The notes: generated by a model not told the origin, from the letters alone. Shown: positions 26,066 through 38,365, counted from the first letter of the stretch. The stretch: DNA of 64,000 bases from Phoebastria nigripes (GCA_035582835.1 JAYKAV010003094.1:209518-273517), one strand, 5' to 3'. Program-made: numbers and translations.

Positions 26066-26164
26066 GAGAGACTTGCAAAGAACAATCAATCCCTACATCA
26101 GGAAGCAAAAAGGAAGTGCCAACCCAGTGGAAATTTATTTATTACACGTTTGAAGTCTGCTGAA
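26066..26164 (+). repeat. Unidentified diverged repeat, copy 1
   Basis: This segment aligns with 57261-57360 in the same orientation. By eye, identity is about 70% from the shared TACATC onward, with one 3-base gap before it. Shared blocks include GAGAGAC, TACATC, AGGAAGT, CCA.CCCA.TGG, TATTAC and GTTTGA. In one frame both translate to a similar string (PTSGSKKEVPTQW...YYTFEVC here). I do not recognise the family. It could be an old DNA transposon or LINE fragment, or part of a duplicated noncoding element. Confidence 0.55.
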
Positions 26165-26385
26165 ATAACAAAACGTGGGACTTTACAGTCAAACAAGGCA
26201 ATGGAATGAAATCTTATTTTCAACGAGGGAATGGTATTCAAGTAACTATAAAAAAGGATTTTTTTTTAAAGTCACTCCTATAAAAGTTTAAAGAAAAAGT
26301 AAATGTGATCATATAAATGACATTAGGCATCGGTGAGAAACTTTCCTTGAACTATATCCTTGCAGGAAATTGGCTAAATGTATCC

Positions 26386-26399
26386 CCTTGGCGCCAAGG
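26386..26399. promoter_or_regulatory. 14-bp GC palindrome (candidate regulatory site)
   Basis: CCTTGGCGCCAAGG is a perfect palindrome. It contains TTGGCGCCAA, which resembles an E2F-type core and overlapping NFI half-sites (TTGGC/GCCAA). It lies in otherwise AT-rich intergenic DNA, with a TGCGTCAG motif about 15 bp downstream and an octamer-like ATGCATATG about 115 bp downstream. A regulatory role is inference only. Confidence 0.3.
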
Positions 26400-27460
26400 A
26401 GGTCATGAGCTCTGCGTCAGTGCTAATTCATTTTTCGTGACCGCATTGTGTTGGGAAATCCTGATTCCCAGTGCTGAAGTGTAAAACAAGACTTTGAACT
26501 CTATGGGATTATGCATATGATATGCCAAACATGAATGAATTTCATTTCCTTAAACCTGTAAGGAGTGTACAAACACAGAAAATGTTCCATATATCAGTAA
26601 TCATTTTGTTTTGCGAAAGTTCCAGACAATTTTCTCTTCTGAAATGAAAATTACATTTGGAATGAAAATACCTAATACAATGCAATTTTCTCTTTCTTTT
26701 GTTTCTGAAGATATCACCCAAACTAAAACTTTCTTAAAACAAAAATAACCTATAATCACCTTTCAAGAATCTGTCAATGGCAAAGAGGTATTCACAGAAA
26801 AAGCTAATTCATATTTACAAGAAGACTACTAAAATAATCTAATCCAAGTGTGAGCACAATGGAGACCAAAACCACCCAACCAATAGCCTTTGCCTCAAAG
26901 TCAAAACTTCCATCTAAGCCGTAACTTCTCCTAAATAAAAGACAATCTTGAATGTAAGTCCTCAGATGTTGAAAAATACCTAGATAAAGATATCCCAGCA
27001 ATTAAACATCACTGTTAAAAATCTGCAAATTGTGTTCACCAGATAAATCAGTAGAAAAGTGACAAAGAAATGTGGCAAAGAAAGACTGGTAAAATATTCT
27101 CAAAGGTAAAGGTTCATCAAGCTTTCAGCATGCATCCCTGAAACTGCAGCACTCTCCACTAACATTGACTATTGCATGTGCCAAGCTTTAGGTTTTGTAG
27201 CATATGTTGCAGCCGTGTTTAATAAAATCAGGGATGATTTTGGAGAGTTTCACTTCAGAGAGAAAAGATAAAACTTTTTTCACCCAATATGCAACTACCA
27301 CGTGTATAGACACAGACTAGAATTCAGGACACTGTAAACCTGCTTTATAGATTTTCAAATCTTTGCAGACCCTTCTTGAAAAGTCCCACCAGCTCTTCCA
27401 CTGCTTCACCTGCTCCACACATCAACTTTGTGTGTCTAACCAGAGCTGTGCTGAACTAAT

Positions 27461-27480
27461 TCTAATCTAATCTAATCTAA
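27461..27480. repeat. (TCTAA)4 microsatellite
   Basis: Four perfect pentamer units with partial units on both sides. Confidence 0.9.
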
Positions 27481-29757
27481 TCTTCCTCTATAAAAGGGAC
27501 GAGGAAGGACATGCCAGAAGAAGCCACTAAAAAGTCATGAGAGTCAGTTTCTCTGTGTGTAGGCACTGCAGGTGGAGAGCTTTGGAGAGTCACACCTGAA
27601 ATGGCATACCAGGCATACTCTTTCTGCATCCACTGCCATCCACAAAGCAGCCTCCTGAAGTGACTCTTGCAGAATTTGGAAAGAAGTTGCCTTAAGCAGC
27701 AGAGCACAGGGAGATTTAAAGGAGGTATAAGATCTTTTCCCAGTACTGAAATGCTGTGGCAGGGAGTGCAGTAGGACACACAGGAGTTCTTAGGTTAGGA
27801 CATATATGAATCATCAGCAATGGGGAGGGTTAATCCCCCCCCAAAAAAACATATTTGCTGTCCAAGTTACGTGGCATTTGGGGTGATGTTAGGGAAGAAG
27901 CTGACTGCTAATCACATACAGGCGGTGATCTCCCTTTCTCTCCTTTATGTGGTGCTTCCATATTGACATGCAGGTAATATCTGGATTGCCACAATTTCAC
28001 GGCAGACTGAACAGTAACTCCTGCATCCCCAGGGCTTTCCCTGTATGAAATCACTGGAGTCAGTGCAAATTTTTGTTTGAATGCAAACAAACCAAACTCC
28101 TCTACTGAAAACTTGACAGAAATTATGTGTTTAATGCAAACCTCTTTCTACCCAAAAATATCGAAAAGCAATTAGATTTACAACAGGTTTTAAGAGAATA
28201 TCTGTCAGAGAGAAGATTATGCTATAGCCTGCGTGGCAGTGAAAACGATTCAGACAACGTCTGCAAAGAAGAATCTGACTAAGTCTACCAGCACATTTAG
28301 CATGATTACGGTGTCAATACAGATCCCTTTTACAAATGGAAATAGGCCAAGTTACCATCCAGAGGTTGCTTTTACTTTTCAAGATGAGACAAGACGTTTG
28401 CAGTAACTGTTATATCCATAAGGCTTTCAAGCCTTTCATCAATACTGAATACACTTTAAAGATGTATGAGTAAGGAAAACATCCGAGTTTGCAGAATTAT
28501 GTGCTCTAGTCATTTCAAAATCCACCTATTTTCTATTTAATACTGCAGGGCAGGTAATTTTATAACTATCTGGTAGCATAGCCAACAGATTTTCTAGCGA
28601 AAGCATCGAGGCAAACAAACCAACCAAGGGATTGTTTTGTTACTGATTGGCCTGCTTCAGTCTACCTGAAAATGGCAAAAAGATACTTTCAGAGAAGGCA
28701 GTTTTTTCAGAAGACTTAAAATATGAATCATCCTAAGCAAGGAAGAGGAAAAAGAAAAAAAATGTGCAAGGNATCCCAGCCCTTAGTTAAAATGTTGTGA
28801 AAGCTTTTGTTGGCCAGTCCTCTATCCTCTCCTTTCTCTGAATACAGTCAGTCAACAGTAGCTAATATCTCTTGGGGAAAAAAAATTCTAATCAAATTTG
28901 TCTCCAGGTGGTTGTGAAAAAGAAATAGTGGTTCAGAGCTGTTGGCTTTTTTCCACAATGCCACTTGAAACAGGAGGTAAATACTGCCTTTGGAAAGCAG
29001 ATTTTCTCCAAGCCCCCTGGAGAACAAGAGTTTCTCACTGTAGTCAGTGCAGTAAATTCCATTAATAACCGGTGTTTATAATGCATTCATAAGACAGCCT
29101 TTAATCCCTCTCCAGGCCTCATCAATTACTTCTTGCTTTGAAAGCTGTAGCATTGCAGCTCCTATATTTTGAGGGCCAGAGATCTGCTTTCAATCCCACA
29201 AATGAGAACACTGGAAGGCAGGTTGGTTCAGCAGGCAAGCAAGAAGCCATTTACTATTATTTTGCATCCCATTAGTAGTCCAAGAATCACATTCAGGAGG
29301 CATTGGGTTACAGTAGTAAAGGCAAGGCCAGCTGTTTATAAATCTTCACANAGAACATGTCTTTTGATGAAAGAGTTTATGTAGCACCCTATATAAGGGA
29401 AGGGAAGTTCCCTGGAGGAGAACTCCTGGAACTCCCTCCAGGCATCAGGTTTCATCTCCAGAACCAAAGTGACCCAGCAAAAAGAAGTTTGGGAATCCAC
29501 GGAACAACAATTCTTGCTCTCCCAGCACAAAACAAGCCATAAAACACTCCACTACTCCACGGAGTGTTTAATACAAAACTCAAACCACAATGACCGCAGC
29601 CGGCACAGAAGGCATATGCCTTATGCTTGAACAGCATTAGTTAGGGAGAGCAGAAAATACCTAATCACGTTACCAGAATTAGAAGTTATCTTATCAAAGG
29701 TTGCATTAGTTTAGGAAGATATATCTTTGATGAACTTAAATGGTACCTTATTCTGCT

Positions 29758-29776
29758 CCCCCCCCCCCCGCCCCCC
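29758..29776. repeat. C-run with one G
   Basis: Twelve C, one G, six C. It may form G-quadruplex-like structure on the minus strand. Confidence 0.9.
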
Positions 29777-30244
29777 TTTACTCCTCATCCCATTTTCTTA
29801 ATACTTGCTACCAGACCTGAAATGGCAAAACTCTTGAAAGCACCTATGCAATTTCCACTACAATCCATTTGGAGTATGTTACATTCTGAGCTTTGTTACC
29901 ATCATTAAGGAGGTAATTTCCACACGTTCATAACCATTAGCCATCTGGCTTTTGCAGATCTTTTGCATCACTATTTAAAAGTGCATCAAAATACTACTCT
30001 TATTTGGGGCCAATACAGGTTACCTCATGCAAACAGATCTTGTTCTCTTCTTATTTATACATCTAAAGAATCTTTTTGTTTGTTTGTTTTAATTTCCTTG
30101 CAAAGGTTGCTTCAGCTTGAATTCTGGCAATTCTATCCTCTTCCTGCTTTCTCTGACCTACAAGATACAGCTCTCTTTCATGCTGTCTTTAGGGTGGGAG
30201 GGAAGAGATTCTTTCTCAGGTCACCGTTCATCCATATAAGCCTG

Positions 30245-30249
30245 GAGAC
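30245..30249. repeat. Target-site duplication GAGAC, left copy
   Basis: Exact match to 31397-31401 on the other side of the LTR. Confidence 0.75.
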
Positions 30250-31396
30250 TATATTGGGTTTGCGTGGCAAGGTTTTGGTAGTGGGGGAGCTACAGGAGTG
30301 GCTTCTGTGAGAAGCTGCTAGAAGCTTCCCCTATGTCCCATACAGCCAGTGCCAGGCAGCTCCAAGATGGACCCGCCGCCGGCCAAGGCCGAGCCCATCA
30401 GTGACAGTGGTAGCGCCTCTGGGATAACATTTTTAAGAAGGGTGGAAAAAAATCTGCTGCGCCACAGCAATTGCAGCCGGAGAGAGGAGTGAGAATATGT
30501 GAGAGAAACAACTCTGCAGGCACCAAGGTCANTGAAGANGGAGGGGGAGGAGGTGCTCCAGGCGCCGGAGCAGAGATTCCCCTGCAGCCCGTGGTGAAGA
30601 CCATGGTGAGGCAGGCTGTCCCCCTGCAGCCCATGGAGGTCCACGGTGGAGCAGATATCCACCTGCAGCCCATGGAGGACCCCACGCTGGAGCAGGGAGA
30701 AGCCCAAAGGAGGCTGTGACCCCATGGGAAGCCCGCGCTGGAGCAGGCTCCTGGCAGGACCTGTGGCCCCGTGGAGAGAGGACCCCATGCTGGAGCAGGT
30801 TTGCNGGCAGGACTTGTGACCCCATGGGGGACCCACGCTGGAGCAGTCTGTTCCTGAAGGACTGCACCCTGTGGAAGGGACTCATGGTGGAGCAGTTCAT
30901 GAAGAACTGCAGCCCGTGGGAAGGACTCATTGGAGAATTTCATGGAGGACTGTCTCCCGTGGGAGGGAGCCCACACTGGAGCAGGGGAAGAGTGTGAGGA
31001 GTCCTCCCCCTGAGGAGGAAGGAGCGGCAGAAACGACGTGTGATGAACTGGCCACAACCCCCATTCCCCACCCCCCTGTGCTGCTCGCGGGGAGGAGGTA
31101 GAGAAAAATCGGGAGTGAAGTTGAGCCCAGGAAGAAGGGAGGGGTGGGGGAAGGTGTTTTAAGATTTGGTTTTATTTCTCATTACCCTACTCTTATTTGA
31201 TTGGTAATAAATTAAATTAATTTCCCCAAGTCGAGTCTGTTTTGCCTGTGACAGTAATTGGTGAGTGATCTCTCCCTGCCCTTATCTCAACTCACGAGCC
31301 TTTCATTGTATTTTCTCTCCCCTGTCCTGCTGAGGACGGGAGTGATAGAGCAGCTTCAGTGGGCACCCGGCGTCCGGCCAGGGACAACCCACCACA
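30250..31396 (+). mobile_element. Long solo LTR (about 1.15 kb), avian ERVL-type
   Basis: The element runs from TATATTGGGTTTGCGTGG to CAACCCACCACA. The ends are imperfect inverted repeats (TGGGTT/AACCCA). It is flanked by exact 5-bp repeats GAGAC at 30245-30249 and 31397-31401. The first bases TA probably derive from the usual TG. Inside is a GC-rich block (about 30550-31000) built of imperfect repeats of a GGAGCAG / CCCATGGAG / GACCC.CGCTG type. A canonical AATAAA (31206-31211) near the 3' part gives + orientation, and an A/T motif near 30422-30435 may be the TATA box. No retroviral genes are present. I recognise the sequence as a family repeated widely in bird genomes. The long open frames on both strands reflect the GC-rich repeats and are not genes. 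Confidence 0.88.
31206..31211 (+). terminator. LTR polyadenylation signal AATAAA
   Basis: A canonical hexamer inside the solo LTR, followed by T/G-rich sequence. It supports + orientation and marks the R/U5 region. Confidence 0.6.
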
Positions 31397-31401
31397 GAGA
31401 C
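31397..31401. repeat. Target-site duplication GAGAC, right copy
   Basis: Directly follows the CA end of the LTR and matches 30245-30249. Confidence 0.75.
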
Positions 31402-34400
31402 CTTCCCTACAAGGGTGATCTTTTTCTTTTTATTTTGCATTTTGACTTGCAATCCTTTTCTGCATTCAAGTCCTTGACCTATTTAGTTCAAGATAATTAA
31501 ACCAGTACTTTGGAAACAAAATTCTCTTAAAAGACCATTTTGCTTTTTTCATACTTGTATTTTCTACCGATATTTTTATTACTTGTTTCAGCATTTGGAA
31601 ATATTTTTGAAGAACACATACTTAGTAATCATTTCTTGCTATGCATTGAATATATATGTATATATGTATTGTCTTTTGTCACTCATAGACCCAATAAATA
31701 TTTTATAAATATGAGCATTATTAGACATATACACATTCACACACTGAAGAAATAACAAACGCACACGCATTTTGTAAGGGGCATTTAAGCATGCATCAGT
31801 ACTGCAATGCAGCTCTCCACAAATTCAGATTATGTTTTGATCTCCCAGACTTACAGTTAAGTGTTTATTCTCCTTTAAGTGGTATATACAATTTGAAACC
31901 TAAGCAGAATGTCCCTCTTCAAGTTAATTACTATACTCAAGGGCTGCCACACACGCATATGGTAGGTCAGACAAAACGCATGTTAGGTGTTGTCCCACAT
32001 CCCAAGGATGTTCTCTGATGTGTCAACATTACAGTTTTTCTCTTTATTAGTCCCTAGAGTTGCACTAATTTTGACAGCTGCTAAACTCGTTTTCCTGCAT
32101 TTTAACTGCTCTAAGACAATCATCATGATGGGACAAATCCTGCTTGGCTTCATAAGGGAGAAAGGCTTTGCACAAGCCTTTTAAAACATGATGAAAGCAA
32201 AGTGATTGTTAAGACTTTATGGTTTGTTTGGGTTTTTCTTTCCATTCAAAGCCAGGCAAACTACCCAAGCACTGATCTTTTTCCCCCTTTTTTTCCCCCC
32301 TCAGTATTTAGAAGATAGCTACCTAAGTGCTGACCTTTAAAATTACTTATTTTGACAGCTGCTAAACTGTAAAGATAAGCTAATAAGCATTTGTTTAATT
32401 AAACATCTTCTGAAGACAACTACAGAATCAAATCACTGACATAAGTATTTAAACAAATCTCTTCTGAGGCAATCTCTTACCCTTAAAATTTAAAGTGAAA
32501 TGTATTTTAAAAGGGAAATAGGAGCTATGTTTTATGCTGCTGCTTCTCCAAAATGTGCGTTGTCTTGGCTTTTCCATACACCTCATACGTACTATGTGAT
32601 AGATGTTGGAAAAGCCCCAAGAAGAATATAAAAAATCCCAGCAGTAGATGTTTTGTTTTTGAAAGTGAATAAAATGAGAAGAGCAGGGAGGAAGAATTAC
32701 CTCAAAGGATGCTGTCATTACAAGAAAAGGAGCAGTACATTTGGCCAAGGTGACTTGCAACATGCATTTCAAAGGAGGAACTGAGAAGACATTCATCCTT
32801 CCGGAGGAACCACCATCCTTCCAGATAAAGCAGCAAGTAGGGAATGTGATCTAAAATGTGGTTAATGAAATTAAGCATCTGAACTACTATCATAAGCAAA
32901 GCTATACAATGTTTGACATTCATTTCTTTCAGGTAAAGAATTCTTTTGAATTACTATCTAGAAGCAAGTCTAGAAGAGAGTTTCACAGGCCAGAATCTAA
33001 ATATGTTGCACATGCCGTCAGAGATCTTACCTCCCCTCCCATTTTTGCCCCATGGAGTATTCAAAATACCGATATTCACATGTGAACTCATCCAGCAGGC
33101 TGGTTTCACAGAAATTACAATCCTTCTTATGACCAATCTCTGCATGAAATGCACCTTATAAAGCTTGCAGACATTCTGAGAACAGTTTCCACTACTGAGT
33201 CACCTTCTTCCAGCCTCTTAATATCCAGGAATGCAATTATTATCCTTGCAGGACTGGCCAAAAAGGACATAATCCCACGTACCATATTTATTTGCAGTAA
33301 GTGAAACTTCATATGCTTCTGTAACTGTAACAAATACATTAAATTCCCTTCCTTGGCTTGTAGCAATCTGCTCTTTGAGGAGCAAAGAGAGAATCTCAAA
33401 AAGCTAGTCAGAAGGGAGAAACTAAACAGGAAAAATCTCCCAAATCTTTGCTTGTACGTATTCTACTGAGTAAAAATGGTGAGACCTTCATCAGCCCTGT
33501 TTGTTCAAGACAGTAAGTGAGATTATTATTTAAAGCTTCCTTCCCTCACTCCTGCTTTTCTTGGAAGCCATATCAAACAAGGCTTCCATATATTTTGGTC
33601 TGCATCAGAAAGGGAAAAATCATGTATGCCCAATGTGGAGTTTAGGGGTAAAAAGCTCTACCTGGTGAACAGTGGAGCATTTTCTCATGTATTGTAAAAG
33701 TTTTTTGTTGGGGAGAGGTTCTTTTGCAGTTTTTTGTTTGTGGGATTCTTTATTTCCCAGCAGAGGGGAGGAAGGGGTTACAAAAAACGTGGTCAAAANG
33801 TTATACGTGGCAATATTGATTACACGGAGACTGATGAGAAATGCTGTTCAATTCTGATAAAAGCTGATTCACTTTGTAATTTTATTTAATCAAAGATACT
33901 TTTCAAGACTTACATAAATTATCATTTCACCTACAAATTAAATTATGTTTTCAGTTACATACTGAAACACTGTGATGGTATCAAGATAGTGTCACTGAAC
34001 AGCAGTGTGGAGAAATTATCTGCAGGTGACATAGCCTCATGCCAACAGCATAATAGGGTTAGCAGGAGCAGATACTCACTACAGCTGTTGCTCTGTCCAG
34101 GCATATTTCTCACCCCATAGCTGACTTCCACTGAAATGAAGCCTCAAGGCAAATATTTGATTTTATTTCACTCTCAGTGAGACTCATAGGAAAATGGACT
34201 AGAATTGCCCTCTTCACCTTTATGACCCCATGAAGAAATAATTCTGCATGCTTCCTTGCAAAATACTGTTATTCTTAGTTCACACCTTCTATCTAATGTT
34301 ACACCATAGCCTTACTGAACATTCACATACAAAACCCCTCAACAAGACCGTAACAGTCACGTCCTGAGATACTGTCATCTTGTCGCAGAATTGAAGGCAG

Positions 34401-36067
34401 AGTCAAAAAAGACTTAGTGGCTATTTTAAAAGGCTTTTCTTTAACAGCTCCCTTAAAGGCATTTCCTTCTATTGTCTTTTGAAAGCTATGTCAACCCTCC
34501 ATTGTTCTTCAGGGACTAGGCTGACAGCATAATTTTTAAATGTGCCCAAATTTAAGTGTTACCTTCCATTTTCAATGACATTTAGGTTCCAAAGTGTTCA
34601 AATACATAACTTTCAGAACTGAGATTTCAGCTCTTGTATGACTTTCAAACTGCTTTTATGGAGTGTTACATGGCTACAAAGCATAAGCCAGTATTGAAGA
34701 ACAAATGACCTGTTTTCCAAGGGTCAGTAACATTTTAGTAGCTTCAGGTCATTTTTCTCAGCTCCATAGTACAGCTCCATGCACATGTATTTTTCACATC
34801 AAATACTTCATCACTTCCTTCAATATATATTGAGCTAGACTAGCATCTTTGCAAATTTGGATTATTTCCCCATGCTTTCTAATTAAGAAAATATATTTCA
34901 GCTCCAATGCGTGTACTGCATGATCATGTTTGCATTACAAATTTTATAAAGGACATCAAGTTATTCAAAAGAATCAAAGAGTCACTTAAACAAATCGCTA
35001 ACTGTATGTAGGTTGGTTGCGCTCCTGAGCACTGCAAGCTTGGTTTTAATGAATCAAGGATGCTTTCTCTTCAATCAGTAAGTGAGATTTAGTGAGGAGT
35101 TAAATACACCACCAATTGTTCATATAATCAAAATTTCTCAAGCAACACGTCCACATTTTTCTGTGACTTGGACTGAAACTATCTTAATTATTATAAACCA
35201 AAGAAATGCATGAAACGCATGCAATGCACACCAGTCAGGAGAATTTGAAAAGTCAACCAAAGCTCCTATATTATTTCATTTTTCAGGTCTTACAGAGTTT
35301 TTCTCTCTTTGCCTTTCCCCTCCTCTTTCTGCTCAGAGGAACACGTACCTGCTACTTTATAATGACTGTTTTATGTCACTGGGAATGAACTTAAATTTAG
35401 CTATTTTCAGTTGGTAACCTAAGAGTAGATGCATGCTGCTTCTTTAAATAACCAGTTCTTCTATTGTTTAGCCCTACAAAATACTAGTTTAATATCTGAT
35501 TATAGAATTACTCTGCATACATCACCCATGATGCTCTTCTGCATGGAACTGCTTGTACATCTGAAGTGGTGTACATCATATTCTAGACATGAAGGTTGAT
35601 CCACAACATAAGGATACCCCTTTTTGCTTTGTTATAATTTGCCTTATTCTTTTTTAAACAGACTACATATTTTCTTATATACAGCGCCGTGGCTATCTAA
35701 GGAAATTTTTTTTAAAACACACAGAAGTGCTTGGTTTCTCACTCATATTTGTATGCCATCTAATATCAACCTCAAATGCTTAGAACTTGCCATATTTGGG
35801 TATCTGCAATGTAATCATGCCAGGGATGCCTTTCAAAGCATCTATAAATGTCTTTAAATTAAGTTTTGTTCCTACTGCCAGGCACTGATTTTATGGTTAG
35901 CTTGAAGTCTGTCATTCTCCCTGACATCACTTTCCACTTCAATACAACTTTTTAATTTCTTATTTTATTTTTACAATCCAGTGTTCATAAAAAGACTCCA
36001 TGAACTGTTGACATCGTAATATTCACAGCACCCAAGAATATCTAGCAATATTCTTCTTCATTTCCAT
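31402..36067. other. Intergenic between two solo LTRs
   Basis: No gene is recognised. The notable content is the locally duplicated block at 32068-32368. The remainder is ordinary AT-rich DNA with short chance open frames. Confidence 0.6.
32068..32368. repeat. Local duplications including a 20-bp exact direct repeat
   Basis: ATTTTGACAGCTGCTAAACT occurs exactly at 32068-32087 and 32349-32368. A second pair, CTACCCAAGCACTGATCTTT (32261-32280) and 32319-32338, matches at 16 of 20 positions. The exact repeat contains TGACAG (the MEIS/TGIF-type core) fused to the E-box CAGCTG. Confidence 0.75.
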
Positions 36068-36072
36068 GTGAT
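36068..36072. repeat. Target-site duplication GTGAT, left copy
   Basis: Matches 37074-37078 exactly and abuts the TG end of the LTR. Confidence 0.7.
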
Positions 36073-37073
36073 TGTAAGAGACCAACTGGCAGCTAACACC
36101 AAGGCCAACTTGTAACCCACTGGAACACAGACCTGTTTTCCAGAGACAGGAGACAATACTTGATAAGGGAGCAGGGGGTGGAGATCCCCTGAGCCTGAGG
36201 AATGTCTCAAACACCCACAAGACTGAGGGATGGTGAATCCCAGGAAGGCTCCTCTGTAGAGAGTTAATTGGGTCTGGCCTTGGGAGAAGAAATATGATGA
36301 CACCATAAGTCGGCCAAATAAGGGAGTATCCAGATAAGTGTTAAGAAAACAAGAACTACTGATAAAACCAAAGAAACAACTACTTGAACTGAGTGAACTA
36401 TCCTAATTAGCATACTAAAATATCCACCCACCAGCAGGAAAAGCCCCCTACCCAACAAAGCCCCTTCCCCACTGAATATGCGCAGTAAAAAGAAAGGACA
36501 CTGTGACTTTAAGTGAAGACGAGACATATAAGAACCAATAGAAGTGAACTACGAAACTACCCCTGTAGCAGAGGGGCAGTTTGAAGCGAACGGCGGGCAT
36601 AAAAGGGGAAGGCAAGGAGGGGAATAGGTGTTCTTTCTCTCTTTCGACTTTCGATCTGGGGACTTGGGACTCATTTTGGGAACTTTTGAAGGAGCGCTCC
36701 TGCGGACCAGAGACCCCCATCAGCTGGACCAACGCTGGAACCTGGACCGGTGATCTCTTTCTCTCTCTTCCTTTCTCTCGCTCTCTCCTTCTCTCTTTCT
36801 TTTATTCTTTTACCTTTTCCTACTAAGTAACGCAAGGCATAAACTCCCACAGCAGTGGTGAGCAACAGGCTTTTCTGCTACCCAATTATTTCATAAACTC
36901 CCACATCAGTGGCGAGCGGCAAGTTTTTCTGTTATCCAATTATTTACCAATGAGCCTAGCTATAGAGTAAAAGTCTTTGCTTATGTACAGACCTTGAGTG
37001 TCGTTTCACCTTAATCCATACCAAGGGAATTTGCGAATCTGAGTCACCTCTCCCGCACAGGCGGGACGTGACA
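36073..37073 (+). mobile_element. Solo LTR (about 1.0 kb), endogenous retrovirus, class uncertain
   Basis: The element starts TGTAAGAGACC and ends GGGACGTGACA (TG...CA with matching TGT/ACA ends). It is flanked by the 5-bp direct repeat GTGAT (36068-36072 and 37074-37078). A TATA-like CATAAAAGG at about 36598-36606, the CT-rich stretch after 36748, an AGTAAA poly(A)-like hexamer (36966-36971) and a terminal segment with TCTCCCGCACAGGCGGGA give + orientation and a U3-R-U5 layout. It contains no coding remnants and is a solo LTR. A 54-bp tandem duplication lies within it. The edges were chosen from the duplication and termini. I do not recognise the family by name. Confidence 0.78.
36838..36945 (+). 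repeat. 54-bp tandem duplication inside the LTR
   Basis: Copies 36838-36891 and 36892-36945 each start CATAAACTCCCACA and end CCAATTATTT. They differ at roughly nine positions, so the duplication is not recent or is old in the family. It falls just upstream of the presumed poly(A) signal. Confidence 0.9.
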
Positions 37074-37078
37074 GTGAT
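37074..37078. repeat. Target-site duplication GTGAT, right copy
   Basis: Abuts the CA end of the LTR and matches 36068-36072. Confidence 0.7.
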
Positions 37079-38365
37079 AAATTATTTTGTTCCTTTTTAT
37101 AATATCTTGAGGCTTTTTTCTACATACAAGGAGCAAAATATCTCCAGTTCTATCCCACTCTATTTAAACTGGCAATCTGCACTTACAAAACATCACATGT
37201 AAAATGATAGACTACATACATTATGTAGACTGAAAACACAAGAAGGAAAAAGAAGAGTAGTAGAAAGATTCTATAAGTGCCCACAAGATAGTCTCTAGCA
37301 CATTCCCATATGTTAAGGTGTGGATCACCCACACTCACATAATTCTCAAACAGAAAAGTTTAAAAATATAAAGGAATGTTTAAATAAACAATGATAGAGA
37401 TTCCATAACCCTCTAAGCAATCTATTCATCTGCCTTTACCATTGATAATTTTCTGTCTTGCCTTATTTTTCCTTATTGCAATTTGAAGCCAACTGATTTC
37501 TGTATTATCAAATCTGAATACAAGAAAAAAATATTCTTTTCAAGTAGTGTTTTCCCATATTTATTTGAACACCATTCAACCCAGTCTTCTCTTTTTTTAT
37601 TCTAAACAACCTGAAGTCCTTCCATTTTTCTTCATGGAATCGTGTCTTCTAAAAGCATGTTTACATCTTTCTAACTTAGTTTAAAGCAAAAAGACTATCT
37701 GACATGTTTTATATGTAACCTTCTCTCCATATTTCCCAGTATGCCAATATGAAGTTTTGCATTCCACCTACTTTATTCCACCACCCTCGTGATTTTTCTC
37801 ATTCAGGTGCACAACTTTTCCTTCTATCATGTATTTCTGAAATATTTTCTTCCATTTTTAAAAACCATTCTAATCTCTCATCCTATATGCTTTATGGCTT
37901 CCTTCTAGGTCATTGTTACCTGCACATATGCTATATATTCTTTTTATTCCATTATTCAAGCCATTAACTAATATCAAGTAGTACCAGATTTGAGATAGAT
38001 GATTGAAGAATACCATTCAATACATCTCCATTGCAGCAGTGAACTATTTCATCTCATAATGCTAGGAAATCCAGATGCTGATTTTTTTTATTATTATTAT
38101 TTTATGTGCTCCTCACCGCATATTCTTGATGAAATAATACTTACGATTCTAAGTAGTTACAGGTGGTAAATCTAAGACAACATACACTGATTCTGAAAAC
38201 AAATACTAAAATTGCATATGTCTGCCATTAATCATGAATTTATTCTTTCTTTGTATTTTAAGATTTAATTTCTATTATGTACCCTGTAAGAAGAGGCTAT
38301 GAAAACTTGAAGAATCACCACAGAAACACTGACTGAAACAGCAAACACACCGAAAGAGTGAGTAT

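Larger units (their letters stand above)
23911..30244. other. Intergenic between CR1 and solo LTR
   Basis: No gene is recognised. The stretch holds a copy of the unidentified repeat (26066-26164), a GC palindrome in a region with several factor-binding-like motifs (26386-26399), a (TCTAA)4 microsatellite (27461-27480), a TATA-like motif with an adjacent inverted repeat near 29390-29440, and a C-run (29758-29776). Confidence 0.6.

Noticed and set aside
30318..31101. Long overlapping open frames on both strands (up to 219 codons)
   Set aside because: They lie wholly inside the solo LTR and are built from its GC-rich imperfect repeats. No protein family is recognisable and both strands are equally open.
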